Assembly (NCBI GenBank): GCA_030613505.1
Contig: JAUWLW010000007.1
Coordinates: 1-64,000, forward strand
Direction of reading: 5' to 3'
Length of the DNA: 64,000 nucleotides
DNA from: Candidatus Zixiibacteriota bacterium
GTDB taxonomy: Bacteria > RBG-13-66-14 > B26-G2 > WVWN01
Shown here: piece after piece, positions 15,847 to 24,498 of the stretch
How the letters are laid out: the number at the start of each line of letters is the position of its first letter
Position numbering within the stretch: position 1 is the stretch's first letter
The notes under the pieces: generated by a model
Seen by the model: the letters and a program-made list of their open reading frames with translations, nothing else
Databases searched by the model: none
What the model was told of the DNA's origin: nothing
Program-made: the position numbers and the translations under genes

Positions 15847-16218
15847 GTGAAGACCATAGCTCTTATTCTGTTATCCGTGACGTTGGGCGTCACCGGCCAG
15901 ATATTCCTGAAACAGGGCGTCTCGGCCGACGGACCTATAACCGGCTTGAACCGGGCTTTATTGGTCACGTTTTTTAGGCCGCTGGTCCTTTTGGGCCTAT
16001 TTTGCTACGGCCTTTCGTCAATATCTTGGCTGGTCGTCTTGAGCCGAACCGAGCTCTCGTTCGCGTACCCCATGATCGCGCTCGGTTACGTCTTTGTGTT
16101 TTTCCTCTCGTGGTGGTTTTTCGGAGAACACGTGACGTGGATAAGAATAGCAGGCTTATTCCTTATATGCTTCGGCGTCGTGTTGGTGGCGATTACGAAA
16201 CCGCCGGGTACTCAATAA
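15847..16218 (+). CDS. Four-helix EamA/SMR-type membrane protein
   Basis: A 123-residue membrane protein with four hydrophobic helices, GTG start and GGAGG four bases upstream. The layout, with GVTGQIFLKQG at the end of helix 1 and SFAYPMIALGYVFVF in helix 3, matches half-size EamA proteins such as the ArnE/ArnF flippase subunits and small multidrug-resistance proteins. These work as dimers. A lipid-linked-sugar or small-molecule export role is possible. It lies 31 bases after the DUF362 gene and one base before the endonuclease V gene. Confidence 0.85.
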   Translation: MKTIALILLSVTLGVTGQIFLKQGVSADGPITGLNRALLVTFFRPLVLLGLFCYGLSSISWLVVLSRTELSFAYPMIALGYVFVFFLSWWFFGEHVTWIRIAGLFLICFGVVLVAITKPPGTQ

Positions 16219-16219
16219 T

Positions 16220-16903
16220 ATGGTTAAACCCTATTTCCCCAACGATATGAAAAAGGCTCTAGCTCTCCAGCGAGAATTAGCAGGGTTGGTAAAGCACGCG
16301 GGCCGGCCAAGACGTGTGCGTCGCGTGGCGGGCGTAGACGTCGCGTACCACCGCGGCCGGTCGCTGAACGTATGCGCCGTCGTCATTCTCTCGTACCCGG
16401 GGCTTGAGACGGAGGAGATCGTCTGCCGGCAGGGTCCTACGCCGTTCCCGTACGTACCCAGTTTATTGAGCTTTCGCGAAGCGCCCTTGTGCTTCGATAT
16501 TCTTGAGTCCCTCCGTAAGAAATTCGACATTCTTTTAGTAGACGGCCAGGGGATCGCCCACCCGCGCCGTTTCGGTATCGCTTCCCACCTCGGCGTCCTC
16601 CTCGACGTACCCACCATCGGCTGTGCGAAATCCCGCCTGATAGGCAAAGGACCGAAGAGATTGGGCAAAACTAAAGGCTCCCGCGGTTCGCTAACCCACA
16701 ACGACGAGCACGTAGGCACCGTGCTAAGGACTCGTACCGGCGTCAAACCGATGTACGTGTCCGTAGGCCACCGCAGCCGCCTCGATTGGGCTGAAGACCT
16801 GGTTCTCGAGCTAACCCCTCGCTTCCGCATCCCCGAACCTATCTCCCGCGCCCACAACGTCGTGACTAAGGAACGCCTAAGGATGGACATTGAAAATCAT
16901 TAG
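16220..16903 (+). CDS. nfi: Endonuclease V (deoxyinosine 3' endonuclease)
   Basis: Nicks DNA one phosphodiester 3' to deaminated bases, mainly deoxyinosine. The 227 residues carry the metal-binding acids in family motifs: RVAGVDVAY (Asp40), FREAPL (Glu87) and LLVDGQG (Asp108), followed by HPRRFGIASHLG and a conserved GCAKSRL. The wedge motif PYVPSLLSFRE is intact. It follows the small membrane protein by one base and probably shares its transcript. Confidence 0.95.
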   Translation: MVKPYFPNDMKKALALQRELAGLVKHAGRPRRVRRVAGVDVAYHRGRSLNVCAVVILSYPGLETEEIVCRQGPTPFPYVPSLLSFREAPLCFDILESLRKKFDILLVDGQGIAHPRRFGIASHLGVLLDVPTIGCAKSRLIGKGPKRLGKTKGSRGSLTHNDEHVGTVLRTRTGVKPMYVSVGHRSRLDWAEDLVLELTPRFRIPEPISRAHNVVTKERLRMDIENH

Positions 16904-16945
16904 TTTTGAGGTCGTTAACTATTACCAATTAATACGATTAATTAA

Positions 16946-17596
16946 GTGAGTATAACCGCGGAAGATTTCGTAAAATTAGTGAAAGGACGTCGCTCGGTAC
17001 GGACGATGTCCCCTGAGCCTATTCCTCGAGAACATTTGGATGCGATCATCGAATGCGGTCTTTTTGCCCCATCCGGTTCGAACCAGCAACCTTGGCATTT
17101 TGCGGTTGTTACAGATAGAAAATTAATAAATAAGATGAAAGATGCTGCGGTGGCGAAAGTCGAATTAATAAAAAGTAGGATATCGTCCGCCAGCGCGCAA
17201 CGGAGTTTCGACGGATATATTCAGTACATAACGTTCTTTGGTAACTCGTCGGCCGTAATCTGTTGTTTCTTCGAGCCTTACCGCGCGCTACTCGAGCGGC
17301 TACTAAACAGGTACGCGCCTGAAATATCGGTCAGTACGCGCGAAAACGCATCTATACAAAGCGTCGCCGCAGCGGTAGAGAATATGTTGTTGGCGGCGCA
17401 CGCCTTCGGGTACGTGGGGTGTTGGATGACCGGGCTGCTAATAGCGAAGGAAGACATCGAGGCGCTGGTGAAACCGGAGGGAAAATGGGAACTTATCGCG
17501 ATGGTCGCGCTAGGCCACCGGCGCGAGGGCAAGGGTGCGCCGCAAGCGCCTGAAAGACGGCCTAGGGATGAAACGGTATCGTATTTCGGGGAATGA
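16946..17596 (+). CDS. Nitroreductase family flavoprotein
   Basis: A 216-residue FMN-dependent protein. GRRSVRTM near the N-terminus is the FMN-phosphate-binding arginine motif, followed by APSGSNQQPWHFAVV. The C-terminal part has the dimer-interface GYVGCWMTG and ALGHRREG, which bind flavin and close the fold. Substrates of such proteins range from nitroaromatics to quinones or flavin; none can be chosen here. The GTG start lies in an AT-rich stretch with no clear Shine-Dalgarno sequence. The following lipoprotein begins five bases after its stop. Confidence 0.92.
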   Translation: MSITAEDFVKLVKGRRSVRTMSPEPIPREHLDAIIECGLFAPSGSNQQPWHFAVVTDRKLINKMKDAAVAKVELIKSRISSASAQRSFDGYIQYITFFGNSSAVICCFFEPYRALLERLLNRYAPEISVSTRENASIQSVAAAVENMLLAAHAFGYVGCWMTGLLIAKEDIEALVKPEGKWELIAMVALGHRREGKGAPQAPERRPRDETVSYFGE

Positions 17597-17600
17597 CGCC

Positions 17601-18383
17601 GTGGTATACGTTATTTCGAAAAACGTAAAATTCGCGTTCGCGGCGTTAGCGATAGCGTATGCGGTCGCAGGTTGTAGCGGGTCGGCTGAAGACGCCCAAG
17701 GAACGCCCGCAGCGGTGCCTGAAGCGACGGTAGTGGTCCTTAACGGTGCCGGTAGAGCCGAGGTCTGCGAGGCGGTTGCCGCTCAGCTCGGCGCGGAATT
17801 ACCGGGCGGCGTCGAGAATTATAGAAACGGCGACGAGTTGGACTATTCCGTTAGCGAAACGCTAATAAGGTGCGACGAACGTTATCGAGCGCAAGCCGAG
17901 GGTATACGGGGAAAATTGGGCTTCGGCGTTGTTTCGTATAAAAAAGGGCTGGATAGTATCGAAGTAGTCGTAGGCTGGGATGCGCCGCCCCCGTCGTTTG
18001 ACGAGCCGCCGGCGAACGGGGTATATATCGATAAGTCGGAGAAGGCGGTGTATTCCTTCCAAGACGGCGACCTCGCAAATATTTGGCCGTGCGCCACCGG
18101 AAAGGCCGAGACGCCGACTCCCACCGGCCGCTTCGAAGTTACCGTGACGCTGGAAAAACCGACCTGGTATTGGGAGGGTAAAGCTATTCCGCCCGGGCCG
18201 GACAACGGCTTAGGTGATTGGTTCATCGGGATTAATAAGAAAGGTTACGGCCTTCACGGCACGAACGAACCACCCAGCATAGGTACCGCCGCTTCGCACG
18301 GTTGCGTGCGGATGTACAACGACGACGCGGGCGCCTTGGTTAAACTTGTTTCGCCCGGAACGCCGGTAGTCATCGTGGAATAA
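17601..18383 (+). CDS. Lipoprotein with LytR-C-like and L,D-transpeptidase (YkuD) domains
   Basis: The frame extends back to 17535, but GTG 17601, just after the nitroreductase stop, gives a lipoprotein signal with Cys25 in Val-Ala-Gly-Cys. Residues about 38-130 (ATVVVLNGAGRAEVCEAVA, then DYSVSETLIRC and LDSIEVVVGWD) resemble the LytR C-terminal domain. Residues about 140-260 are a YkuD L,D-transpeptidase: NGVYIDKSEKAVYSF, TPTGRFEV, LHGTNEP, and the catalytic SHGCVRM with Cys235. It would cross-link peptidoglycan or attach proteins in the periplasm. The domain pairing is unusual. Confidence 0.88.
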   Translation: MVYVISKNVKFAFAALAIAYAVAGCSGSAEDAQGTPAAVPEATVVVLNGAGRAEVCEAVAAQLGAELPGGVENYRNGDELDYSVSETLIRCDERYRAQAEGIRGKLGFGVVSYKKGLDSIEVVVGWDAPPPSFDEPPANGVYIDKSEKAVYSFQDGDLANIWPCATGKAETPTPTGRFEVTVTLEKPTWYWEGKAIPPGPDNGLGDWFIGINKKGYGLHGTNEPPSIGTAASHGCVRMYNDDAGALVKLVSPGTPVVIVE

Positions 18384-18428
18384 GGTTGGCTGCGGGAACT
18401 TTTTGTTAAATTGGCGCGGAGGTCGAAG

Positions 18429-19364
18429 ATGCCGGAAGAAAAATGCCCCAATTGCGGTACGGCGTACGAGTCTGACGCGACGTTTTGCATAAATTGCGGC
18501 GCGAAACGTGAGGAAGCGCCGAAAGACGAACAACCCGAAACCCCGGCGGCCGCGGCCCCCGCGGAACCGCCTGCGGAAGACGAGCCGCCGCCGGCGAAAG
18601 AAGCCGCGGACGCCGAAGCGCCGCCACCGTTACGTCCTCAGTCCGAAGAGAAAGTCCTGGAGCACGTCGACGACGAAATGGAAAAAGCGGTACCGGAAGA
18701 GCCGAAGAAAAAGAGTAAGAAGGGTTGTTGTGTCGTCGCGGTCATCGGCGGCGTAATCGTCTTATTGGCGGTGGCTTGCGGCCTGACCATATACTTAAAG
18801 TATCCAGGCATGCTGGAGGAATGGGGCGTAGTCGTGGGCGGCGAGGGGTTCACTCACAACTTCGCGGTCGTTACGGAAGAAGATATCGCGGTATGGCAAA
18901 AGGGCGAGGGTACGGTCGTCAAACAAGAAAAAGAGATGTTGAAGGTCCGGAACGCGCTGGTGGGCGTAAACTACGACCCCGGGACAAATTATTCGGCTTC
19001 GTGTACCGTCTTCGTCCAAAATGTCGAAAACGAGGAGGGGTGGGCCGGCCTCGTTATGCGCGTGAATCCGAAGGGCGGGGACCGGTACGCTTTCGGGATA
19101 TTGCCCAAGAAAAAGCTCGCCCGTATTAATAAGATCGCGGGTGCGGGCGAGCCGCTGGTTCTCGCCAGCGCCCGCGTCGCCGCTTTGCGGGTTGGGATGC
19201 CGTTCACCGTAAACGCGACCGTTTCCGGCAACGACCTTACGATGGAAATAAACGGTACGGTGGTAGGCCAGGCCACGGACATCGGCTTACTCGAGGGCCC
19301 GATGGGCTTCGAGGTTCGCGGTGCTACGGCCTACTTCGACGATTTGAGAGTGCGGCCCGAATAA
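18429..19364 (+). CDS. Zinc-ribbon membrane protein with extracytoplasmic beta domain
   Basis: A 311-residue protein starting at ATG 18429, six bases after GGAGG. The N-terminal double-CxxC zinc ribbon (Cys6, Cys9, Cys20, Cys23) is followed by a Pro/Glu/Ala linker, a basic patch and one transmembrane helix around residues 100-120. The C-terminal part (about 130-311) is beta-rich with motifs GWAGLVMRVNPKGGDRYAFG, GMPFTVNATVSG and TAYFDDLRVRP, typical of LamG/DUF1080-type jelly-roll domains that bind sugars. A sensor or scaffold at the inner membrane is likely. No enzyme motif is present. Confidence 0.85.
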   Translation: MPEEKCPNCGTAYESDATFCINCGAKREEAPKDEQPETPAAAAPAEPPAEDEPPPAKEAADAEAPPPLRPQSEEKVLEHVDDEMEKAVPEEPKKKSKKGCCVVAVIGGVIVLLAVACGLTIYLKYPGMLEEWGVVVGGEGFTHNFAVVTEEDIAVWQKGEGTVVKQEKEMLKVRNALVGVNYDPGTNYSASCTVFVQNVENEEGWAGLVMRVNPKGGDRYAFGILPKKKLARINKIAGAGEPLVLASARVAALRVGMPFTVNATVSGNDLTMEINGTVVGQATDIGLLEGPMGFEVRGATAYFDDLRVRPE

Positions 19365-19398
19365 AGTACTCGGGTCGCCGACTCGTGCGGAGGTAACT

Positions 19399-20238
19399 TT
19401 GCACCCCGTTGTTTGGAGAATTACCGACACGATGGCGATCAAGTCGTACGGCATCGCGATCGCGGTTGCGTTTGTTTTGGGTATCTTACTCACGGCCCGG
19501 CACGCCCGCAAAGTGGGCTTGAAGTTCAACGATTTCGTGGACATGGGTTTCTGGGTTGTTATCGCCGCCATAGTGGGCGGCCGCATTTTCTATATCCTAT
19601 TCAACCTGCAGGACTACATCCAAAGGCCGATCGCAATCGTGCAAATATGGCACGGCGGCCTTATATTCTACGGCGGCCTTTTCGCCGCCGTTTTAACCGC
19701 CATCATTTTCGCGAAGCGTCGCGGCATCCCGGTTTGGTTGGGCGGCGACTTGATAGCGCCCCAGATCGCGCTCGGCTACGCCATAACGCGCGTTGGCTGC
19801 TTCCTAAACGGATGCTGTTTCGGCAAGGCTACTTCTTTGCCGTGGGGCGTCGAATTCCCGCTGGGATGCGGGGCCGGCCGGTATATCGGCGAGCTCTCTT
19901 TCGCGGCGTTCTTCTCGGGCCAGGCCGACGCCGTCATCCGCCTCCATCCGGTGCAGCTATACGCCGCCGCGGCAAACCTCGTCATCTTCGCTTTGTTGCT
20001 AGTCGCCTGGCGGCGCCGCGGCTTCGACGGTCAGATCTTCTGGTATTATACGGTGTTATACGCCGTCTACCGGTTCGCGATCGAGTTTCTCCGTGGAGAC
20101 AACCAACCTTTGGCGTTAAGCCTCACGACGGCGCAAATCATGAGCATAACGCTGTTCGCGTGCTCGCTCGTCGCGTGGTTCAATCTGCGCGCGCGAGGCG
20201 TGATACACGGCGCCGCGGCCGCTAAAATGACTAAATGA
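19399..20238 (+). CDS. lgt: Prolipoprotein diacylglyceryl transferase
   Basis: Transfers diacylglycerol from phosphatidylglycerol to the lipobox cysteine of prolipoproteins in the inner membrane. The 279 residues form about seven hydrophobic helices with family motifs GGRIFYILFN, HGGLIFYGGLFAA, and the Lgt signature RVGCFLNGCCFG, followed by HPVQLYAA and FAIEFLRGD. The TTG start has GGAGG eight bases upstream. Its stop overlaps the asnS start by four bases. The window's several lipoproteins would be its substrates. Confidence 0.95.
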   Translation: MHPVVWRITDTMAIKSYGIAIAVAFVLGILLTARHARKVGLKFNDFVDMGFWVVIAAIVGGRIFYILFNLQDYIQRPIAIVQIWHGGLIFYGGLFAAVLTAIIFAKRRGIPVWLGGDLIAPQIALGYAITRVGCFLNGCCFGKATSLPWGVEFPLGCGAGRYIGELSFAAFFSGQADAVIRLHPVQLYAAAANLVIFALLLVAWRRRGFDGQIFWYYTVLYAVYRFAIEFLRGDNQPLALSLTTAQIMSITLFACSLVAWFNLRARGVIHGAAAAKMTK

Positions 20239-21527
20239 CGCGTATATGGCTCGACGAGCTAGGCCGGCACGTCGGCGAAGAAGTCGAAGTCGGCGGTTGG
20301 GTTTTTAATTTCCGCAGCAGCGGGAAGATCCATTTTATCCAGCTCCGCGACGGTACGGCGCGCGTGCAGGCGGTATGCGCCGAGGATAACGTCTCCGACG
20401 ATGTCTTCGCCCGGTGCGACGGGCTCGCGTTGGAATCGTCGGTGCGCGTCGTAGGCGCCGTCCGCGAAGACGCCCGGGCGCCGGGTGGCGTCGAACTGGT
20501 TGTTAAAGACCTTGAGATATTATCGGCGGCGCTGGAATTTCCCATCCAGAAGAAAGAACACGGCGTCGACTTTTTATTGGACCGCCGGCACTTGTGGCTG
20601 CGTTCGCCGCGCCAGGAGGCTGTCCTCAAAGTGCGGTCGGCCGTCGAACGAGCCATAGCCGACTTCTTCGACGGGCGCGGTTTCGTGCGCGTGGATGCCC
20701 CTATCCTGACGCCCACGTCGCCCGAGGGCACGACGACGCTGTTTCAAACGGACTACTTCGGCGAACCGGCCTTCCTGAGCCAGAGCGGCCAACTCTACAT
20801 GGAGGCCGCGGCTGCGGCGTTCGGTAAGGTATATTGCGCCGGTCCGACCTTCCGCGCCGAGAAATCGAAGACCAGGCGCCACGTAATGGAATTTTGGATG
20901 ATTGAGCCTGAGGTCGCGTTCCTCGACCACGAGGGAAACATATCGTTGGCGGAAGATTTGGTATCAGCGATCGTGAGTGGCGTATTAGCGCGGCGCCGAG
21001 CCGAGCTCGACGTCTTGGAGCGCGACGTCGCCGCGCTCGAGCGCGTCAAGCCGCCGTTCCCGCGCGTTACGTACGACGAGGCTCACAAACTCCTTGCGGC
21101 CAAAGGCTACGACTTCCCGTGGGGCGGGGACTTGGGCGGCGACGAGCAAACGGCCCTCGCGGAGGAGTACGACACGCCCTTTTTCGTCGAGAAGTTCCCG
21201 GTCTCGGCCAAGGCTTTTTATATGAAGAGGTGCGAAGACGACGCGCGTTTAACGTATTCCATAGACGTATTCGCGCCGGAGGGCTACGGCGAGATAGTAG
21301 GGGGCTCGTGCCGCGAAGAGGATTTGGACAAGCTTATCGAAAACGTCGCAGCTCACAAGCTTCCGCCGGAACCTCTCGAGTGGTACCTGGACCTCAGGCG
21401 TTACGGCGCGGTTCCGATGGCGGGTTTCGGCCTCGGTTTGGGGCGGACCGTAATGTGGATCTGCGGCCTTAAGCACATACGAGAAGCCATACCTTTTCCG
21501 CGGATGTTGAACCGTTTTTATCCCTGA
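20235..21527 (+). CDS. asnS: Asparagine--tRNA ligase
   Basis: Class IIb synthetase charging tRNA-Asn in the cytoplasm. The 430 residues include an N-terminal OB-fold anticodon-binding domain (residues about 1-105) and the class II catalytic core: TPTSPEGTTTLF, GPTFRAEKSKTRRH with motif 2, EFWMIEPE, and motif 3 GFGLGLGRTVMW. The TSPEG and VEKFPVSAKAFYM motifs fit AsnRS rather than AspRS. The ATG overlaps the lgt stop by four bases, so the two are co-translated. Confidence 0.95.
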   Translation: MTRIWLDELGRHVGEEVEVGGWVFNFRSSGKIHFIQLRDGTARVQAVCAEDNVSDDVFARCDGLALESSVRVVGAVREDARAPGGVELVVKDLEILSAALEFPIQKKEHGVDFLLDRRHLWLRSPRQEAVLKVRSAVERAIADFFDGRGFVRVDAPILTPTSPEGTTTLFQTDYFGEPAFLSQSGQLYMEAAAAAFGKVYCAGPTFRAEKSKTRRHVMEFWMIEPEVAFLDHEGNISLAEDLVSAIVSGVLARRRAELDVLERDVAALERVKPPFPRVTYDEAHKLLAAKGYDFPWGGDLGGDEQTALAEEYDTPFFVEKFPVSAKAFYMKRCEDDARLTYSIDVFAPEGYGEIVGGSCREEDLDKLIENVAAHKLPPEPLEWYLDLRRYGAVPMAGFGLGLGRTVMWICGLKHIREAIPFPRMLNRFYP

Positions 21528-21540
21528 CGAAGCGCGCGTA

Positions 21541-21570
21541 CGCCGAAAGGCCGACGCGCCGACTTCGGCG
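21541..21570 (+). terminator. Possible weak terminator after asnS
   Basis: A 7-bp stem, CGCCGAA (21541-21547) with TTCGGCG (21564-21570), has a loop that can itself pair GGC with GCC, and is followed by TTTCGCTTG. The T run is poor, so it may only be a stable hairpin. Confidence 0.35.
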
Positions 21571-21627
21571 TTTCGCTTGCAAGATTCGGCGACGAACGGC
21601 GGTATACGCGTCACTCCGTTCAAACGG

Positions 21628-21966
21628 ATGGCGTACGTCCTCTCCGGCTTAGCGTACAACCGGCACGTGGGGCCGGTCGTGCTTGCCGTCGTAGTCGGCC
21701 TCGCCGCGATCGGCTTCCGCGAGCTGGTCCGTTTTTTCAATTTCATTTTACTGGAACGCGCCTGGGCCGAGGCTACGCCGCCGTACGGCCGCGCTACGTT
21801 GCCCGTGATTACCGGCGGCGGCGGATTGGTAGTCGGCCTACTCGTACACTATCTCGCCCCGGAGGCGAAAGGCTCGGGCATACCGGACGTTATAGGTGCC
21901 GCAAAACGGTGGGAATGTGGGCCGAAGGTCGCTAGCCCCGGCCGATCAACGGCCCTAATACTGTGA
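21628..21966 (+). pseudogene. ClC-type chloride channel, truncated remnant
   Basis: About 113 residues from ATG 21628 (TTG at 21577 possible). They contain a first hydrophobic helix, a second helix, and the ClC selectivity-filter motif GSGIPDV at the expected distance from the N-terminus. Normal ClC antiporters continue for over 300 more residues with GPxxH and GLFxP filter segments, which are absent. The frame ends shortly after in an unrelated-looking tail, and its stop overlaps the next start (GTGA). This looks like a gene that lost its centre by deletion, or an assembly collapse. It is unlikely to form a pore. Confidence 0.6.
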
Positions 21967-23183
21967 GTAACGCCACGCTCAGCTTATTACTTTTAGCCGC
22001 CCTTTCGGCCGGCGCGTTGTTTTCCGTTGCCGAGAGCGCGTTGTTTTCTCTGGGAAGCGTCCGGTTGCGACGGATGAAGCTGCGCCGCAGGCTTACGGCC
22101 CCTCTCGTGCGTTCTTTTCTGGTCCGGCCTCGCCAACTCCTCGTGACGGTGGTTATCGGCAATATGTTCGCGCTGGCCGCGGCCGCTTCTCTTGCGACGG
22201 CGTTGGGCGTCCGCGTTAATCCGCTGTACGGGCCGGCCATAGCCGCGGCCGTCACGACGGTCATAGTGTTCGTATTTGCCGAAACCCTTCCCAAAACGTT
22301 AGGCGTCGCCTGGCCTGAAAAAGGCGCGGCTTTAACCTCGCCGTTCCTCAAGCTCGTATTCTGGGTTTTATACCCGTTGAACCGGGCCGCGCTCGCCTTA
22401 ACCGATTTCTTGGCAGGGCGGCCGCAACGGCGGAGTTTGGACCCGGGCGTAGAGGATATCTACGGCCTGCTCAGAGAGAGCGAGGCCGGAGGTATTTTGG
22501 ACGACGTCGAGAGAGAAATGATCGAGCGGGTGGTGGCGTTCGCGGACCGCACGGCGGGGGAGATTGCAACCCCCCGCACGAAGATATTCGCCCTCAACGC
22601 CGATACAACCTTTCAGGAGGCAGCGCGTACCGTCGCGGATTCGCCGTACGCCCGCATACCAGTTTACGAAGATAATCTCGAGAACGTAATCGGTATTCTC
22701 TACGTCAAGGATATTTTGCTCGCCGGAGACGAGCCACCACCTAACCTCCGCGAGTCCGTGCGCCCCGCATATTTCGTGCCCGATAGCCAACCCGCGGTCG
22801 ATCTTTTCGTCGATTTTATAAGGAACCGTACGCACATAGCGCTGGTCGTAGACGAGTACGGCTCGCTAGACGGTTTAGTAACGATGACGGACGTTCTCGG
22901 GGAGATAATCGGCGAACCGGCGCAACCCGTCAAGTACGTCGGCGCGAGGCGGTTTATCGTCGCGGCCGACACGGACCTCGACGATTTCAACGATTTAACG
23001 GGTTCCAACCTCCAGGACGAAGATGCGGAGACTTTGGCCGGGTATCTATTGAACCGGTTCGGCCGCATACCGGCCGTAGGCGAGGAGTACCGCGAGGGCG
23101 ACCTTAAATTTACGGTCGAGGCTGCGGAACCACATCGGTTAACCGAAGTTATGGTCGAAAAAGCCCGAGGGTTGGAGGCTTAG
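21963..23183 (+). CDS. CNNM/CorC-family membrane protein (DUF21-CBS), copy 1
   Basis: A 406-residue protein: DUF21 domain with three to four membrane helices (residues about 1-140; AESALFSLGSVR), then tandem CBS domains (about 195-315; FALNADTTFQEAARTVADSPYARIPVYE and HIALVVDEYGSLDGLVTMTDV), and a C-terminal CorC_HlyC transporter-associated domain (GAEEYREGD-type strands). Relatives mediate or regulate magnesium and cobalt efflux. GTG start overlapping the ClC remnant by four bases. It is followed directly by a paralogue with no gap. Confidence 0.92.
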   Translation: MSNATLSLLLLAALSAGALFSVAESALFSLGSVRLRRMKLRRRLTAPLVRSFLVRPRQLLVTVVIGNMFALAAAASLATALGVRVNPLYGPAIAAAVTTVIVFVFAETLPKTLGVAWPEKGAALTSPFLKLVFWVLYPLNRAALALTDFLAGRPQRRSLDPGVEDIYGLLRESEAGGILDDVEREMIERVVAFADRTAGEIATPRTKIFALNADTTFQEAARTVADSPYARIPVYEDNLENVIGILYVKDILLAGDEPPPNLRESVRPAYFVPDSQPAVDLFVDFIRNRTHIALVVDEYGSLDGLVTMTDVLGEIIGEPAQPVKYVGARRFIVAADTDLDDFNDLTGSNLQDEDAETLAGYLLNRFGRIPAVGEEYREGDLKFTVEAAEPHRLTEVMVEKARGLEA

Positions 23184-24425
23184 TTGGGGATAATCTACCT
23201 ACTACTAGTAATAGCGTTATTGTTCGCCGCCGGGTTTTTTTCGTCGGCCGAGACGGCGGTCTTGGCGGCCAACCGTATGCGGTTGCGGCACCTCGCCGCC
23301 GTGGGCAACCGCCGCGCGGCCCGCGTCTTGTCGTTTCTGGAAAAACCAGACACCTTTCTCACGTCCATCCTATTTGGCAACAACGTTTCGTTGGTCGTCG
23401 CGACGTCGCTCTTAACCGTATTGATCGCCCGTTATTCGGGCGAGGCCGCGAGCGTCGTCGTTGCGACGCTCGCCATGACGGCCCTCCTAACCATATTTTC
23501 CGAAATTATCCCCAAATCGGTCGTCCTCGAGGACGCGGATTATTTCGCCATGTCCTTCGCGCCCGTCATCGGCTTTCTGGAGACGTTGTTTAAGCCCGTG
23601 GTTTGGGCCACCAACGTCGTCGCCGGCGGGTTGCTCGGCCTGGTGCGCGTTCGGGCGGAGCGGCTGCCGTTCGCGACGCGGGAGGAGCTGCGCGCCATAC
23701 TCACGTCCCGGCAGCCGCGGACCAGGACCGAAATCGTCCAGCGCCGCATGATACGGCGCATCTTCGGTTTCGGCGAAACGACGGCGAAGGACGTTATGGT
23801 GCCGCTCGCCGACGTAGTCGCGTTACCGGAAACGGCGACCAAGAAGGACATCGTCGCGGCGTTGGGGCTAAGCGGCTTCTCGAGCTACCCCGTTTATAGA
23901 GTTCGCCGCGAGGATATCGTAGGCGTCGTCGTGGCGCGCGATTTCACCACGTCACCCGCGGATGCACCCGTAAAAACCAACCTATGGATGCCGTTGTTCG
24001 TTTCAACCGGGGCAAGTATCGAGACCCTCCTGCCGCGCCTGGCGAAGCGGCGAGTAGATATGGCCGTAGTCCGAAACGAGAGCGGCCGCGCGGTCGGCAT
24101 AGTGACCGAGGAGGACATCGTCGAAGAGGTGGTAGGGGAGATCGAGGACGAATATAATTGGGGGTCGCAAGGGTTGATCCGTCACGGCGACGGTTATGCC
24201 GCGGACGCCCGCTTGGCGGTAAACTATTTTAATGAACGAATGCCGGTGCCGTTGCCGCGAGGGGATTATATTACGGTGGGCGGTTTTCTGGCCTCGCGGT
24301 TGGGGCGGGTGCCCAAATCCGGCGACGAATACGTTTGGCCGCCGTACCGTTTCCGGGTTTTGAGGGCTACGCCGCGGGCGGCGCGTCTTATCAGCGTTGA
24401 GACCCTTAAGGCGAACGGTAACTAG
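23184..24425 (+). CDS. CNNM/CorC-family membrane protein (DUF21-CBS), copy 2
   Basis: A 413-residue paralogue of the preceding protein with the same order: DUF21 helices (ETAVLAANRMRLR in the first, then SEIIPKSVV), CBS pair (about 200-320; SSYPVYRVRREDIVGVV and GRAVGIVTEEDIVEEVVGEIEDE) and a CorC_HlyC tail with RLGRVPKSGDEYVW. The TTG start immediately follows the TAG of copy 1. Tandem pairs of this family are common and may form heterodimers. A metal-ion transport role is inferred from the family. Confidence 0.92.
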   Translation: MGIIYLLLVIALLFAAGFFSSAETAVLAANRMRLRHLAAVGNRRAARVLSFLEKPDTFLTSILFGNNVSLVVATSLLTVLIARYSGEAASVVVATLAMTALLTIFSEIIPKSVVLEDADYFAMSFAPVIGFLETLFKPVVWATNVVAGGLLGLVRVRAERLPFATREELRAILTSRQPRTRTEIVQRRMIRRIFGFGETTAKDVMVPLADVVALPETATKKDIVAALGLSGFSSYPVYRVRREDIVGVVVARDFTTSPADAPVKTNLWMPLFVSTGASIETLLPRLAKRRVDMAVVRNESGRAVGIVTEEDIVEEVVGEIEDEYNWGSQGLIRHGDGYAADARLAVNYFNERMPVPLPRGDYITVGGFLASRLGRVPKSGDEYVWPPYRFRVLRATPRAARLISVETLKANGN

Positions 24426-24439
24426 GCGGCTCAAAGGGG

Positions 24440-24468
24440 TTGCGAAAGGAAGCGGCGAAGGTTATACT
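24440..24468 (+). promoter_or_regulatory. Sigma-70 promoter of the DUF4388/HD-GYP unit
   Basis: TTGCGA (24440-24445), a 17-base spacer and TATACT (24463-24468, five of six matches), 30 bases before the ATG at 24499. Confidence 0.65.
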
Positions 24469-24498
24469 TCGACGTAAAGACCCCAGGTCGGTACCGAT

